A DNA stretch of 64,000 nt, from contig NW_024729645.1 of assembly GCF_018991925.1 (NCBI RefSeq), forward strand, positions 680,001 through 744,000, read 5' to 3'. The position numbers and the translations under genes were made by a program. Below the pieces are notes generated by a model. The model saw only the letters and a program-made list of their open reading frames with translations, was not told where the DNA came from and ran no database searches. Of the stretch, positions 29,120 to 45,345 are shown in pieces; position 1 is the first letter of the stretch; each line of letters starts with the position of its first letter. The DNA comes from Homarus americanus (taxonomy: Eukaryota > Arthropoda > Malacostraca > Decapoda > Nephropidae).

Positions 29120-29464
29120 CCCCACCAATTCCCCAGTGTATGCCTCGTGGTCTAGGTCAGCCAGCGCCGCCATACATCACAGAGCGGGGGTCAACTAGTA
29201 AGCCACGCCTACCCCCCGCTATTTAAGACCTGACCTCGTGGTGACCAGTCTCTTTTCTACCTACACCAACCAGCCAGCAACACCTCCTCCTCCGCCTGCC
29301 TGGCGGTCCTCGCTCCCGTCAGCGAGCATGGCGACCCACAAGCTGGTCCTCCTCTGAGCATCCTCACCAACCAGCTCTCTCTACATCACGTTTGTAACCA
29401 TGCTGCCTTCCCAGCACCAAGCTGCATTGTACATCCAATACAACATGTATATAGAGAGCACATT
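29120..29464 (+). pseudogene. TATA promoter and apparently frameshifted secretory first exon
   Basis: CACCC-type boxes (ccacgcctaccccccgc) precede CTATTTAAG at 29218, with a plausible initiator ccagtctc near 29247. The first ATG (29329) reads MATHKLVLL and then TGA. Two bases (TG) before AGC break the frame. In the next frame the sequence continues with a hydrophobic, signal-peptide-like run to a donor ATT|GTGAGT at about 29464/29465. A later ATG (29399) in another frame also reaches the donor. The promoter and leader-exon layout resembles arthropod secreted-protein genes. No downstream exon was found, so this is a pseudogene, an allele with a sequencing error, or an exon whose partner lies elsewhere. 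Confidence 0.4.
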
Positions 29465-30271
29465 GTGAGTTTCCTTTCTCCATCCCATCCTGCGTGAACA
29501 CCAAACATCCCATACCCCACAGTGTTTCGTGGTGTTAGTATTAATGTTTTATATTGATGTTGATGCTGTTAACGTTATAATGTTTTACTCTACTTCAACA
29601 TTTAAGGTCTTATAAGTGAATATTTTAAGTTAGTAATTTACAGTATTTATTTATAATTATATGAGATAAAACAAATGTATTAGTCTTTTAAACTTAATAG
29701 CTGAATTATGTACCTTTGAATTTATACTATTTTCTAATATAATCTTCCTGGATTAGAGCTTCATTAATTATATATAACAAATTTAAAACACCTGTTATTA
29801 TTTTATGGTTATTTGTACTTATACCATTTATTTTATTTCCTTCATTACAATAATTATAAGTTATTTCCAATTATATTATTAATCTGATATGTGTGAATTG
29901 CATAAATACACAATATATCAGCTTTCATAAACTCTCAAACTTAACACTTGATAAATATAAATTCAATAAATATATCAATACATTTATATATATACACACA
30001 AACAATGCCCTACAAAAGCTTCCCTCCTGTGACTTATTAACAACTATGAATAACAAGTCATCTGTAAACACTAATAAATTCGTATAATAAATAATTCTTA
30101 GTCTATTACTACAGGTTGACATTTGTAACACTAGTTCACTGTAGATTACAATGACTCACAATATAATGTTATAAATATGTCACTATAATATGTAATAAAA
30201 TGCCTGTAATTCTAAGGTACAAGGAAGGTATATAATTTATGTAGTATGTTTAGCATCGTCACCTGCTCCTC
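29465..30271. other. Very AT-rich, no gene seen
   Basis: Would be intron if the exon at 29.4 kb is real. No acceptor with coding sequence was recognised. Confidence 0.55.
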
Positions 30272-30400
30272 TGCTTACACCTGATCCTCTACTTACACCT
30301 GATCCTCCACTTACACCTGATCCTCTACTTACACCTGATCCTCTACTTACACCTGATCCTCCACTTACACCTGATCCTCTACTTACACCTGATCCTTTGG
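30265..30400 (-). repeat. 18-bp minisatellite, about 8 units
   Basis: Units of tacttacacctgatcctc. On the minus strand each includes GTAAGT, the consensus 5' splice-site hexamer. The frame continues through it into about 35 non-repeat codons (minus strand, 30500-30395) that look mildly protein-like but have no ATG. Confidence 0.93.
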
Positions 30401-31237
30401 TCAAAACAGAATGAACCTCGACAGTGTATTTCATAGGAAAATAAATCCCATTGATGAGGAATTTGCCTTTTGTGTTGTCCCATGTTAACCTGATCACCAA
30501 AGTTGTTGTTGTCGTTTATTTTTTTTAGGAATAGTTGTTATTTTACTTATTACATATTTATCTTATTCGTAAATTGGATAGTCGGTCAGTTGTCTAGTTG
30601 TCAGTTGTGTTATCAAGTCCAGACAAAACTGAGTTGGTAGAGACTTGTAGTATGTACCTTTCCAATGCCTGGGTTATCCAAGCATCCACGACAAGTCCTT
30701 ACAAGTTTACAAGAGACATCTTTTTAAAACAACTATGATGACACTAAGTTATGTCATTCGTACTATCTTGACTTTGATCTTCTGGCGCATTACTGCTCTT
30801 CAACCACTTAAAAAATTTTGAAGTGCGTAACTAAAAAAATTTTCCTGGTCAAAGATAACTATACGTCTATGATAAATCAATAGAGTGAAAGCCTATCAGT
30901 ATAAGACCCTATGTAAATATATGATATGTTATGATTCCTAGCGCCATCTATCAGTCCTCCCAGCTGCTCACATTACCCAGGTTATCTGAGGGTTGGTGAT
31001 CACAGTCCTCTACTCTAAACGTTCTGGGTCTGTTCTTACCGATCCACCCAAGTCCCTGCCTTCCCCTGGCCCTCCTAACCCCCCCGCCCTCCTTTTGCCA
31101 ACTTTGCCTATTAATATTTCTGTTATCATTCCCTCATCCCTAATAATACGATCAAATTATCTCATTTTTCATTTTCTCTACATTTCAAGTATTTCTCTTG
31201 AAGTTTTTACTAGTCTTAGTACTGGATTTATCTTCGT
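30401..31237. other. No gene seen
   Basis: Downstream flank of gene 1; no feature other than the minisatellite and poly(A) candidate. Confidence 0.55.
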
Positions 31238-31243
31238 TTTATT
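31238..31243 (-). terminator. Candidate poly(A) signal AATAAA for gene 1
   Basis: The sequence is AATAAA on the minus strand, about 260 nt after the gene 1 stop codon. In an AT-rich region such a hexamer is common by chance. It is listed because it is a well-placed signal on the correct strand. Confidence 0.35.
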
Positions 31244-31501
31244 TCTTATCTTAATGGCTTTACTCTTTTCCATTTATCTCCTCTAAATCTTTGTCATTGA
31301 GTAAATTTGAACTGTTCTATTACCACCTAATATCCCCTAGTTTCCTCCTCCTCTTTCCTTCTCTAATTCCTCCTGTGTCTTCTTCCTTCTCCAGTTCATG
31401 TCCTTTTTTTTGCTCTCTTCATATACAGGGACATCAACTGAGGGAGAAAACAAGTGTTCAGACGGACGACTAGTAATAAGGCAGGAGTTGCTCCCTGGAG
31501 G

Positions 31502-35522
<4,021 letters not shown>

Positions 35523-35554
35523 TTTGGGTGTTGAAGTTCACGGTGGCTGTGGCT

Positions 35555-35640
35555 GACACCTTGTGGATGACACCTTGTGACCGACACCTTGTGAACGACA
35601 CCTTGTGGATGACACCTTCTGGACGACACTATACGGTTAA
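35555..35640 (-). repeat. 15-bp tandem repeat in the presumed 5' UTR or promoter of gene 1
   Basis: About five imperfect units of gatgacaccttgtgg lie only 35-115 bp upstream of the proposed gene 1 start codon. They would fall in the 5' leader or core promoter. No TATA box is evident on the minus strand next to it. Confidence 0.6.
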
Positions 35641-36599
35641 TAACTTACAGCAAACAATAATACATGACAGGCAACATAGGACACCTTACATAAGAACTCC
35701 TACAGATGACACGTTACGGATCCTTCAGGTGCTTCTTACCTGCCCGTCACACCTCAGGTAGATAAAAATTGGTTGTCACGTGAGACAGGGTGACATGTGG
35801 TCCTTCACGGCACAGTCAACACGCTCATGGGGGTGATGCCAGACTTCCTTGTGAGGTTATGTCTCTTCTTTAAGGTAAAACTTCCTCTCTACCGTATGAT
35901 AACAAACAGAGAAATTTTAGCTATTGATGGAGGATAAACGACGGATTCCTCTTCTCTCTAATACGAAAAAAAAAACCAGGCTTACTCTTCACAGTGTTTC
36001 AATTAACGGAGTCGGGACGTGAATACTTTCCTCATACAGTGTGTCGACGCGTAAAGCTTTCCTTCTCACAAAGCTTCAACAAAGGTCATCTGTCAGCTTG
36101 TAATCCTCACCTCTGAGCAGAGAACATCCGCCAGTCTTAAAATATTTACTGGCTAATCCCAACGACCAATATCAGAGACACTGTATAATCCTTAACGTCA
36201 TCAGGAGCATTAGTCAGCAGTCCACAGTGTCAGCAATAAGAGGACTTAACTGCTGTCTCTATTTGGAGAAGCTAGCAACAGCAGGGCTGACAATACACAT
36301 TGTCACCAACAAAAAGAACTACTAATCCATTGTCAGCGGTAACTTCCGCTCTTGGTGTCAGCAGCGTTGAATATAACAAGTCCTTAAAATGGACACTACA
36401 ACCCAAGCGTCAGCCAGGCAGGTGGAAGGAGGGAGAGCGAGACAGTGAGACAGTCTCTCTCACACCAGCAACGGAGGTAGAATGAAGCACACAGGCACCC
36501 GGCTGATATTATCCCCGACCCCTTCTTTCTCCTCCTCCTCCTCATCTTCCCCTTCCATCCCCCCCCGTCCCCCGTCCCTCCTGCTTATCTCCGCTCCAA
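35641..36599. other. Upstream flank of gene 1
   Basis: The promoter of gene 1 should lie here or in the 15-bp repeat. No TATA box or initiator stands out. A pyrimidine tract lies at 36520-36590. Confidence 0.5.
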
Positions 36600-36965
36600 A
36601 CTTTCAGAGCGGATCAAACTTCTTAGAATCCTCGTTGGTAAAATCTGTGGAATGAACACCTCTCATGATTGTACGTCCTACCTCCTCCTCATACCTCCTG
36701 TAACTAACTATCCCACTCTGGATCTTATTACTCTTCCTTATAAACAACTAATCAACCTGGAAATAAAATACAATGGAGTCATGCGAACCATCTTATGAGG
36801 ACCAAAAACAACCAGAATTCTTTTCTTGTGATGATCATTATCGTGAGCTTGAGGGAAGAGCTCGGGTTGCCTTCGTTATGAGAGATCTTCCCTCATAATG
36901 CCATCATTGATGTTTGTTAACTTCTGAACAATAATAGCCCCCCTCAAACTGGGTTGAAATTTTGT
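36600..36965 (+). mobile_element. Possible decayed LINE C-terminal remnant
   Basis: A stretch reads NLEIKYNGVMRTIL, stop, GPKTTRILFL, resembling the IQN-RALRxILGAP-xTRI segment in the C-terminal part of Jockey-type elements. Stops interrupt it, and the assignment rests on a short motif. Confidence 0.3.
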
Positions 36966-39900
36966 CTTGGTATCAGTCCTGACTGTCTCTCCACGCTTTC
37001 ACAAAATCTAAATTACAAGGCTTCGTAAGGGTGACCATGAATGTAATAATCCTTCTTGCTGAAATATTCAATCACTTTCCTCCTTGGAGAGATGTGTGAA
37101 GTCCTATTCATTAGTGGAGATAGTCTACTGACCCTTGTGTACGGGGTCGACTCTGTGCTGAATATAATGTTAAAAGTGGCGTCCCGTAGTGAGGGGGTCA
37201 TAAATACTGCACCTGTGACGTACACAATACTAGAACCTATTGACTGTTATCTAAGGAGCATTGAATTTAGTGAATGGTATGCTTATAATGATGATTATGT
37301 GTAGCCAATCACAGGTAGATCAGGTTGTGTGTGTGTAATGTATAGAGTGAATAAGGCGACAGTGTCATCCATGTAAAGACTCCACAACTGGGCCACCACA
37401 ACCTACACTGAACTTATGGGAATATACGTATAAACTGATGTGATATTGTGACAAATAATGATTTAGAAGCGTAGGACGGCCCACTAGCCTAAATGTCTAA
37501 AGTGGTATGCGATGACTGACATGGAGAACAACCTTCGTACTGAACTTGTGTGGATCCTATCCTAAGTTGGGATTAGGAAAGAATGAAAATATAGACAGTG
37601 ACACAGAAGAACTAAGCAACACAGAGAGACCTGGTAGCTGTAGCATTAATAAGTAGAACAAACATTGTGAGATGAGTTACCGATACGACCAGAACAGACA
37701 GAACCATATGTTGTGATATAATCGTGTCCAGGATCCAGCTTCAGGATACGGGCACATGTGGCCAGTTAGTGAGGCTATACCCATAACCAGGACACTCAAC
37801 ATGTAAACTTTGTGGTAAACCTTTAAAGTATACTATTGAACCTTATATTACAGAAGGTTACACTGGCGGAGAGTTTACACCTGTTGGTCCACAGGTATCA
37901 CCAATTATATAACTACAGTATATACTTTATTGAATCAAATCTTCAAAGGATGTGCTTAATACTATAGTGTCCACAGTGTTAAGTTGTGATATGATATTAG
38001 TGTAGTGGGTGTTACCTGGGTGCCAGTGAACGATAGCAGTGCCACCTGATTGTTTTATTCACAATAGGCCAAATTTTACTCCAATCTTGTTATTAAAGTT
38101 GTTAAAATAAAACCCTACATTCCTCTTTCCTCCCCCATCCCTTCATTCTTCCTCTCTCCATCCCTTCTCTCTCCCTACATCCACCCCTTCCTCCATCCCT
38201 CCCTCCCTCTTGCCCTTCTTCCTCCCTATCTCTCTCTTTTACCCCTCCCTCTCCCCCCCCCCCTCTCGCCTGGAGGAGCTGGCAGAAAATTTCAACACTA
38301 GTGATCCCAAAACAAAATATACAATGTGAAAGTCGAAGAAATGGAATGGGAAGAAATATTGACCAGTCTGACCTCCTTGGTATTGAAGATGTGTGTGTGT
38401 GTTTACGTTGATCATACGCCCGCCACCACCGTCCACGCCTGAGTTGTTATAATGCCGAAATGTTAACTGAACGGGACCTACTAACTCCCCCAGGAGAAAT
38501 GTTTTTAGAACCTTTACGTATGACAGAAACAGCGTACAAGCTCCTGGTACCGTTTTGTGGTCCGGTGTGTAAGTTTTATCTTTTGTTGACTGGGAATAAA
38601 ATGTCGATAGATGGATATAATATTTTCAGTAAAATCGTCATACAAGTTTACAGTGATTCAACTTGTACTGTATATAGACAATGCAGGTTTATACATATTA
38701 GGATCCTTTAAGCAGTAATATTGAGCCCCCCCAAAAAAAAAATTAAAAAGAGGTTGTGATTTTAACGTAAGGTGTGGTAATGATCCAACCTCACCTGTAG
38801 CCATAGTGAACCACCTGCCTCTTGCTCACCTGTAGAATTGTAAGTAATGACATAGACAAACAAATAAATAAATAAATAATTGTTAGCTTGTGTTTGGGGA
38901 GGACATCTCCCAATAAAGAGTTAAACTGCTTGAATGGTAAGTAATCGTTTAGCTGTTTCATTAGTTGCGACCTCTGTGATGATGGTTAGTGTTAGTGGGA
39001 AGAGGGGGGAGGAGGAGGAGGTGTGTGGGAATGTAGGTGGAGGGTTATGGGAAGGGTGGGGGGGGCTGGAAGGTGTAGGAATGTAGGAAAGGGGGAAGGG
39101 AAGGAAGGGGTGTGGAAGGGGATCACAGTGGGGTGTGTTTTTGTACGTTCCTCGGTGCAGTTATTCTTCGCCTGTACCGCACTTTCTCACCACCTGGTTA
39201 ATATCACTGAATAATGTTAATGTTACAGACGTGTACGTGTAAAGGTCAACTGTAGTTTCAAGAGAATACAGTAACATACAGTAGCATTACAAGGTGGTTA
39301 CGTGGTGGCCTGAAAAAAAAAGTCAAATTTGGTTAGGTTAGGTTTAAATCAGGTTAGGTTACTATTTTATTTTCCTTGATTCACTCATGGGGTCAAACTG
39401 GATTTTTTTTATATAGTTATCATCCTAAAATATGCACCAGTGATAACTTTAGTATCGTCTATGAGTTGATCAATACACAATGACACGTTTAAATCGATTT
39501 GCTAACGTTTGATCAGTGAAAATCTCCACAATCTTAGCTCACACAACACAACCTCGTCCGCCTACTGGGCCCCGAGTGGATCAAAGCTCATTTAAGGAAG
39601 AACTAATATCTGTTATGTGAGGTTGAAGTTCTCTGCCTTAACACAAGAGTTTAAAAGCCAGACCACAGAGTATTGAACACAAGACGATGGGATTTGTTTT
39701 GGGTTAAGATGTAATGGATAATGTAAACAACTAAGTCCTATAAACAATTGATATGTCACAGTAGATATGCATGACTATTTTTTTTTAGTTGTTTGCACTT
39801 TAAGTCGAGAATATCTTGACGTAAACTGTGTAGGTATTAAAGATGTTATTTAGTGTAAGGGAAAGATAATGGTTGCCACATGTGTCTAGTCACCCGGAGC

Positions 39901-40689
39901 ACTTTGTTTATAGTCGCAAATTCATTCTACGATTTCAATTACCTCAGTGGAAATAAGACTTTAGCATTGTTTGTTTACCTGTACTGTCTGTGTATAATGT
40001 CCGTGTACTGTCCATTGTATACTGTGTCTGTTTGTTCACTTCACCCTCCACTCTTGTGTTGTCAGCACGAGGCGAGCTGTGGCGGGTCAATGACTTCGGC
40101 CAGCGGATAATGTGTTGTGTTCACCGATCACCACTGTTACCAGGCTTCTTGAGGTACAGTACAGTATATGCCCCAGGGGCTTGAGTTATACTTGTGACGT
40201 TATTCTCGTCGTCATGGGTCCACGTGACGTATCTGTTGCGTCACTGAGCCTCCTCCCATGCTCGTTGACTGAACTCTTGAGCAGGTCACCTCAACCTTGA
40301 GGGGCTGCGGCCTTCCTCCCTCACCTCCTCTACCACCTCCTCCATCACCTCCTCCCTCACCTACCCCCTCACCTCCTCCACCTTCCTCCAGTTAGAAGGA
40401 AACTATAACTTGGCAACTATTTCTTACGACCTCTTAATTATCACTATTACCCCAACTGCGTCATTTACTGCCCTATACTTTCTTTCCACTCGACATAATG
40501 ATGAGCATCTTGTGTACAGGTAATTTCGTTAATCATTGTTCTCTGGTATTTAGGAGACAATTTCTCATAAATAAACTGCTACTAATGTTTTCTTAGTGTT
40601 TAGTTTTTCTATGTATGAAATACTGTCTTTAGTAACTGACTGATGAATTAATTGTGTTTACAGATATATTTTGTGGCCCCTGTTCCTAA
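36966..40689. other. No gene supported
   Basis: Pyrimidine tract at 38110-38270; G-rich tract at 39000-39120; short TTAGG-like piece at 39330-39362. A possible exon near 40061-40155 was judged too weak. Confidence 0.5.
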
Positions 40690-40716
40690 AGGTCAAAGGT
40701 CAAAGGTCAGGGGTCA
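40690..40716 (+). promoter_or_regulatory. Four AGGTCA-type half sites spaced by 1 bp (DR1 array)
   Basis: AGGTCA at 40690, 40697 and 40704 and GGGTCA at 40711 are each separated by one base. A TGACCT (inverted half site) lies at 40745. DR1 direct repeats are the known binding geometry for RXR/USP- and HNF4-type nuclear receptors. No gene was found nearby, so function is unknown. A short tandem repeat is the alternative reading. Confidence 0.5.
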
Positions 40717-41575
40717 GTACACCGAGGAGTAGGTGAAATGTGAGTGACCTTGGCGGGAGGTCTAAATATCTTCTAAGACAAACCTTCTACAATGCGTCCC
40801 CCTCTCTGGATTATCTGGTAACTGTTGAAATTCTCTGTATGTCTGTACCTGATTGGTCATTTTTACCCACAGCCATTACATAGCTCATTATGATTGGTCG
40901 ATATATGAGATGTACGTTAATGACTTGGAGACACAAAAAAATATTAGTTTACCTGTCACGTGTGGGGGTAAATTATGGTATAAATTTACGAAGAAGATTA
41001 CCTACACAGCAACCCGTTTAAAGAGGAGGAAGTGTAGTGGGGGGGTGGGGGATCCTTACCTCACGTACCTGTAAGAAAAAACTACACAAAAAAGAGATTA
41101 ACTAGTAGGTGGTGTCTGTCTGTACGTCGGCCTATGTTATTATGTTAACCAAGCCCATTCCTTCCTTCTCGTTCACACACATCCCCACACACACATATAC
41201 CCCCACACACATATACTCCCACACACACACATATCTCCCCCACATACATACCCCCACACACATGTGACGACTCTGTCCCCTCCATAACCATCACTTACTC
41301 CCACTTGACATCAGGAGAAGAAACTGCTTCACCAAGCTACTCGGCCCCAGTGAGCACGGATTCAGGACCAGTTTCCCATCTGACTATGAGACCGAGGTAT
41401 CGAGGCAAGTGTGTCTGCCTGGTAAGCTGAGTTTTTTCTCTGCGGCCTACGGTGTTCCTCTTCTCTCAGGGTGTGGACGACTTCTGCTGGTGGTGTTGTG
41501 ATGGTTTGATGGCAGTGGACTACGCCGTTATTCCCTGTGGTTGGCCATCACAACCTAGACTTGCTACCTGAGCTG
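40717..41575. other. No gene supported
   Basis: CA- and C-rich patches at 41170-41270. 41310-41420 has an open stretch ending at a GTAAGC donor-like site; it is unsupported otherwise. Confidence 0.45.
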
Positions 41576-41945
41576 CCATTTCTCTCAGGTATTTGTGTTG
41601 TTGTATATAGTTGGTGTATTTAATGTTTAAAGTAAGAATAATTGGGTAATATTCTGGTGTGTTTTGATAGATGCATAGTTGTTACTTTTGTTTTGATAAT
41701 TGTATATTTTGTTTTACTTGTGTTATTTAGTATATAAAATTAACATAAATGTTATTTAATTACGTAGTTTACACGATAATCTTATCCCGTTCAGAACTTA
41801 AATTTGTCTGTCACAAAGAGTGATCCTTGTGTGTGCTCCTTATTGCTGCTTCCACGTAGTTCAGCTGCTAGATTATTCACTCTGTACTTTAACTTGTCAA
41901 CTTTGCCTTTCCTCAATGTTGTGGGTAACAGGGAGGGACATCACA
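41576..41945. mobile_element. Dispersed repeat B, copy 2
   Basis: The ends are the same as at 27459-27785. This copy has about 60 bp extra (about 41790-41850) and lacks an AT-rich piece found in copy 1. Confidence 0.7.
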
Positions 41946-42055
41946 CTACACATACACCGTCTACAAACACAACCCCCCCCCCCACACACACACATACCAC
42001 TCACACATACCCCCACACATACCCCCCCACACACACGCATGCCCCCACAGACCTT
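41946..42055. repeat. Imperfect (CA)n and C-run tract
   Basis: Mixed acaca and cccccc motifs. Confidence 0.8.
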
Positions 42056-42207
42056 TACCACCAGGGGCGAATCCAGTATTTTATTAGAGAATTTAGATTT
42101 TAGTTAAACGGAAATAATCACTGGAATAAAGTCACATTTTATCTAAATACCATAAACCAATTAAAATAATGAAATCAAAAGCACTTAAGGGGTTGTTAAT
42201 TATCAAT

Positions 42208-42575
42208 ATATGACACCCCCACAGAGATTGACACCCCCACAGAGATTGGCACCCCCACAGAGATTGACACCCCAGAGATTGAGTGATGCCCCAGAGAGTG
42301 ATACCCCACAGAGATTGACACCCCACAGAGAGTGATACGCCGAGAGATTGACACTTCACAGAGATTGACACCCCCAGAGAGTGATACCCCCAGAGATTGA
42401 CACCCACAGAGATTGACACCCCCACAGAGATTGACACCCCCACAGAGTGATACCCCCAGAGAGTGATACAGAGATTGACACTTCCAGAGATTGACACCCC
42501 CAGAGAGTGACACCCCCAGAGATTGACACCCCCAGAGATTGACACCCCAGAGAGTGACACCCCCAGATTGATACC
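42208..42575. repeat. 17-19-bp minisatellite of gacacccccacagagatt
   Basis: About 20 variable units in which cacagagatt, cagagagt and cagagatt forms alternate. Frames are open on the minus strand because the units lack stops. Confidence 0.93.
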
Positions 42576-43783
42576 CCAGCATAGCATTATGGGTATATAA
42601 AAACTCACTTCTTATTAGGTACATTTAACAACATGGAGTAAAATTTGTTATCAAACTACCACTGGATTTTTTTTTTACACATTTTCACAACAATTTGGTT
42701 TTGTGAGTGTTATGCTGGGTAAACATGAGCTCATTGTAGCAGATTTCTTGACAAAGGTTATTACTGTCAACAATTACCATGGCAGGGAGGTTAAATAATA
42801 TGCTGCGGTTATAATATCATAATAACTTAAATTATAATATGATTTTATTGTATCGCCGTGTTTGGTTTTTCTCTTATTGTTCTTGCCCAATCTGATCTGT
42901 AGGTGGGCGGGCGGGCGGGTGGGTGGGTGGGTGGGGTAGTTGTACTCACACTTGAAGGGCGTGTATATAAAGAACAAGGTCCAAAGGTACAGGCATGTTA
43001 AACGGGACTCTCTGTGAAGCTGGTCGACAGATTTTCCTATTTTTCACCACCAGATGCCTCGGTTGTGAGTAATCTTTACGCTGAGGACGAAAATCATAGT
43101 CGTTGAGCCGGCGAGCAAGTCTTGAACCAATCGAGCGAACCCGTGGGCCAGTAGGTTCGTTCTTGACAATAATACAACCGTCAGTATCCCCTTGTGAAGG
43201 TCTCCTATGGCCAGGGCTGACCCACCAGAACACAGACTTGTTGACAATTTTTTACGTTATAATTAAACAAAAATTTGTAACAAGTTTTGCCAGGACAAAA
43301 TTCCATAACGATTTATACATCTGGTAATAAGCTTCTTTGTGTCATTGACCTGTTGACTGTCGTGAATACAAAAGATATAATCATGATGACAATCGCAATA
43401 TCCTGTAAAATAGTTCTTGTGTAAATAATAAGAACAACTTGTTGATGAAAATTCAGTTATTAATTTAAACAACTATATACTGCTGCATGATAATTGTCAC
43501 ATTATAATTTTATTTTGTAACGTTGAGGAGCAGCAACAATTATTATGTAAAGTAACTTTCAGAGATTATTATGTACCAGTAGATATCCCATGAATGTGAC
43601 TTTCACAGTAGACAAAATGGGAGTAGACGAAATAGGTATAAACCCTTGTATCTGTTCTCAACACCTGGAAACTTGACATTTTTTTCATTTTTTATTTAAA
43701 TGTAATACTTCTATCAAGAATGTAAGGTAAACCTGTCCATAATAAAGTATGACTAAAGACTTCCTGTATCTGAACACCCTAAT

Positions 43784-43828
<45 letters not shown>

Positions 43829-44029
43829 CAACGTCATATTATGGAATAAATTGTTTGTGTTTACCTTTACTCTACATGTTCTCTTGTTCTAATTGGGTTA
43901 TGTTTTGTTCTGTTGCAGATGTATATGGATTTATGAGTTGAATAAAGCCTTGATTACTGAAGGTGTTTGATTTCATACGACATACAGTACATACACAAAC
44001 ACACATGTACAGTACAGTATATATAACCT
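42576..44029. other. No gene seen; short SSRs
   Basis: (GGGC/GGGT)n at 42903-42936; (CA)n at 43790-43823; otherwise intergenic. Confidence 0.55.
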
Positions 44030-45345
44030 AGCATAGTAGGCAAATTACTGGAAGCAATCATTTCAAACTCTATTCGAAATCACCTGGAGACGATTGATCA
44101 ATGATTCCCAGCATGGCTTCACAAGCGGACGTTCTTGTCTAACTAATCTATTAACATTCTTTTCATCAGTTTTCGAATCGGTGGACGAGGGGCACAATTA
44201 TGATGTGGTATATCTCGACTTTAGCAAAGCCTTCGACAGAGTCCCCACGAAAGACTAATTAGAAAGGTAGAAGCTCATGGCATCAAAGGTGACATCCTTA
44301 AATGGATTAGGGCATGGTTACAGGACAGGAAACAGCGAGTGAGCATTAACGGCACTAAGTCCCATTGGAGCAACGTCACAAGTGGAGTTCCCCAAGGCTC
44401 AGTACTTGGACCATTATTATTTATTATATACATAAACGACATAGATATCGGCATAGACAGCAACATAAGTAAATTTGCTGATGACACTAAAATAGGACGT
44501 GTTATTAAATCTGACGAGGACTCCGCAAAACTACAGGAAGATCTAAACAAATTTTTCGAATGGTCTGAAAAATGGCAGATGAAATTCAACGTGGACAAAT
44601 GTAAAGTACTCAGTATAGGAGATGTAAACAGGGAAACCAGATACCAGATGAACAACGATGCCATAGAGAAATCCGACTGCGAGAGAGATTTAGGAGTAAT
44701 GATAAGTAGGAACCTTAAGCCAAGTAAACAATGTGTTTTTGCTCGTAACAAGGCTAATAAAGTACTTGGGTTCATACAAAGGAGTGTTAGTTACAAGACT
44801 AGCTAGGTCATCCTAAAACTGTATCTTGCTCTTGTGAGACCACACCTGGATTACGCAGTTCAGTTCTGGTCACCGTATTACAGAATGGATATAGAATCCT
44901 TGGAAAGAATTCAGAGGAGAATGACAAGACTAATCCCGGGCATTAGGAACCTTGAGTATAGAGACAGGTTAAAGCATCTTAATTTGCACTCCCTCGAGAG
45001 ACGTAGAGCGAGGGGCGACCTGATAGAGGTGTATAAGTGGAAGGCAGGGCTAAACAAAGGGGACATTACAAAGGTACTCAAACTATCCAACCAGGAGCGA
45101 ACTCGTAACAATGGTTTTAAATTAGACAAATTTAGATTTAGGCGTGAAATAGGTAAACACTGGTTTGGAAACAGAGTAGTGGATGAATGGAACAAGTTAC
45201 CAAATATCATCATTAACTCGAATACGCTGAATTGCTTCAAACATAGGTTGGATGCTCATATGAGCAATAGGGTTGGGTGTAAACGGGACTGCCCAGTATG
45301 GGCCAATAGGCCCGCTGCAGTTTCCTCCATTCTTATGTTCTTATA
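44030..45345 (+). mobile_element. LINE copy with reverse transcriptase, family L1w (CR1-like), pseudogenised
   Basis: This is a non-LTR reverse transcriptase domain and C-terminal region, 5' truncated. Visible motifs are HGFTSGRSCLTNLL, YLDFSKAFDRV, SGVPQGSVLGPLLFIIYIND, the catalytic FADDT (near 44478), LNKFFEWSEKWQMKFNVDKC and LALVRPHLDYAVQFWSPYY. The copy is disabled by a frameshift before HGF (about 44100), another after FDRVP (about 44245) and an in-frame TAG near 44803 (KTS*VILKLYL). It ends with ttcttatgttcttat, a short repeated 3' tail as in CR1-type elements rather than poly(A). The family assignment to CR1-like is from motif style only. Confidence 0.9.

Noticed and set aside
28898..29173. 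Minus-strand ATG frame of 91 codons divergent from the 29.2 kb promoter
   Set aside because: It reads into AT-rich DNA and lacks splice or family evidence.
37013..37304. Overlapping frames of 70-82 codons on both strands
   Set aside because: No domain, splice or composition support; consistent with chance.
40061..40184. Possible exon (…GELWRVNDFGQRIMCCVHRSP) after a TTGTTGTCAG acceptor-like site
   Set aside because: No partner exon, no recognisable domain, and the frame ends soon after without a convincing donor.
41310..41425. Open stretch ending at a GTAAGC donor-like site
   Set aside because: Single candidate with no acceptor or partner exon of matching phase; may be part of a repeat upstream of repeat B.
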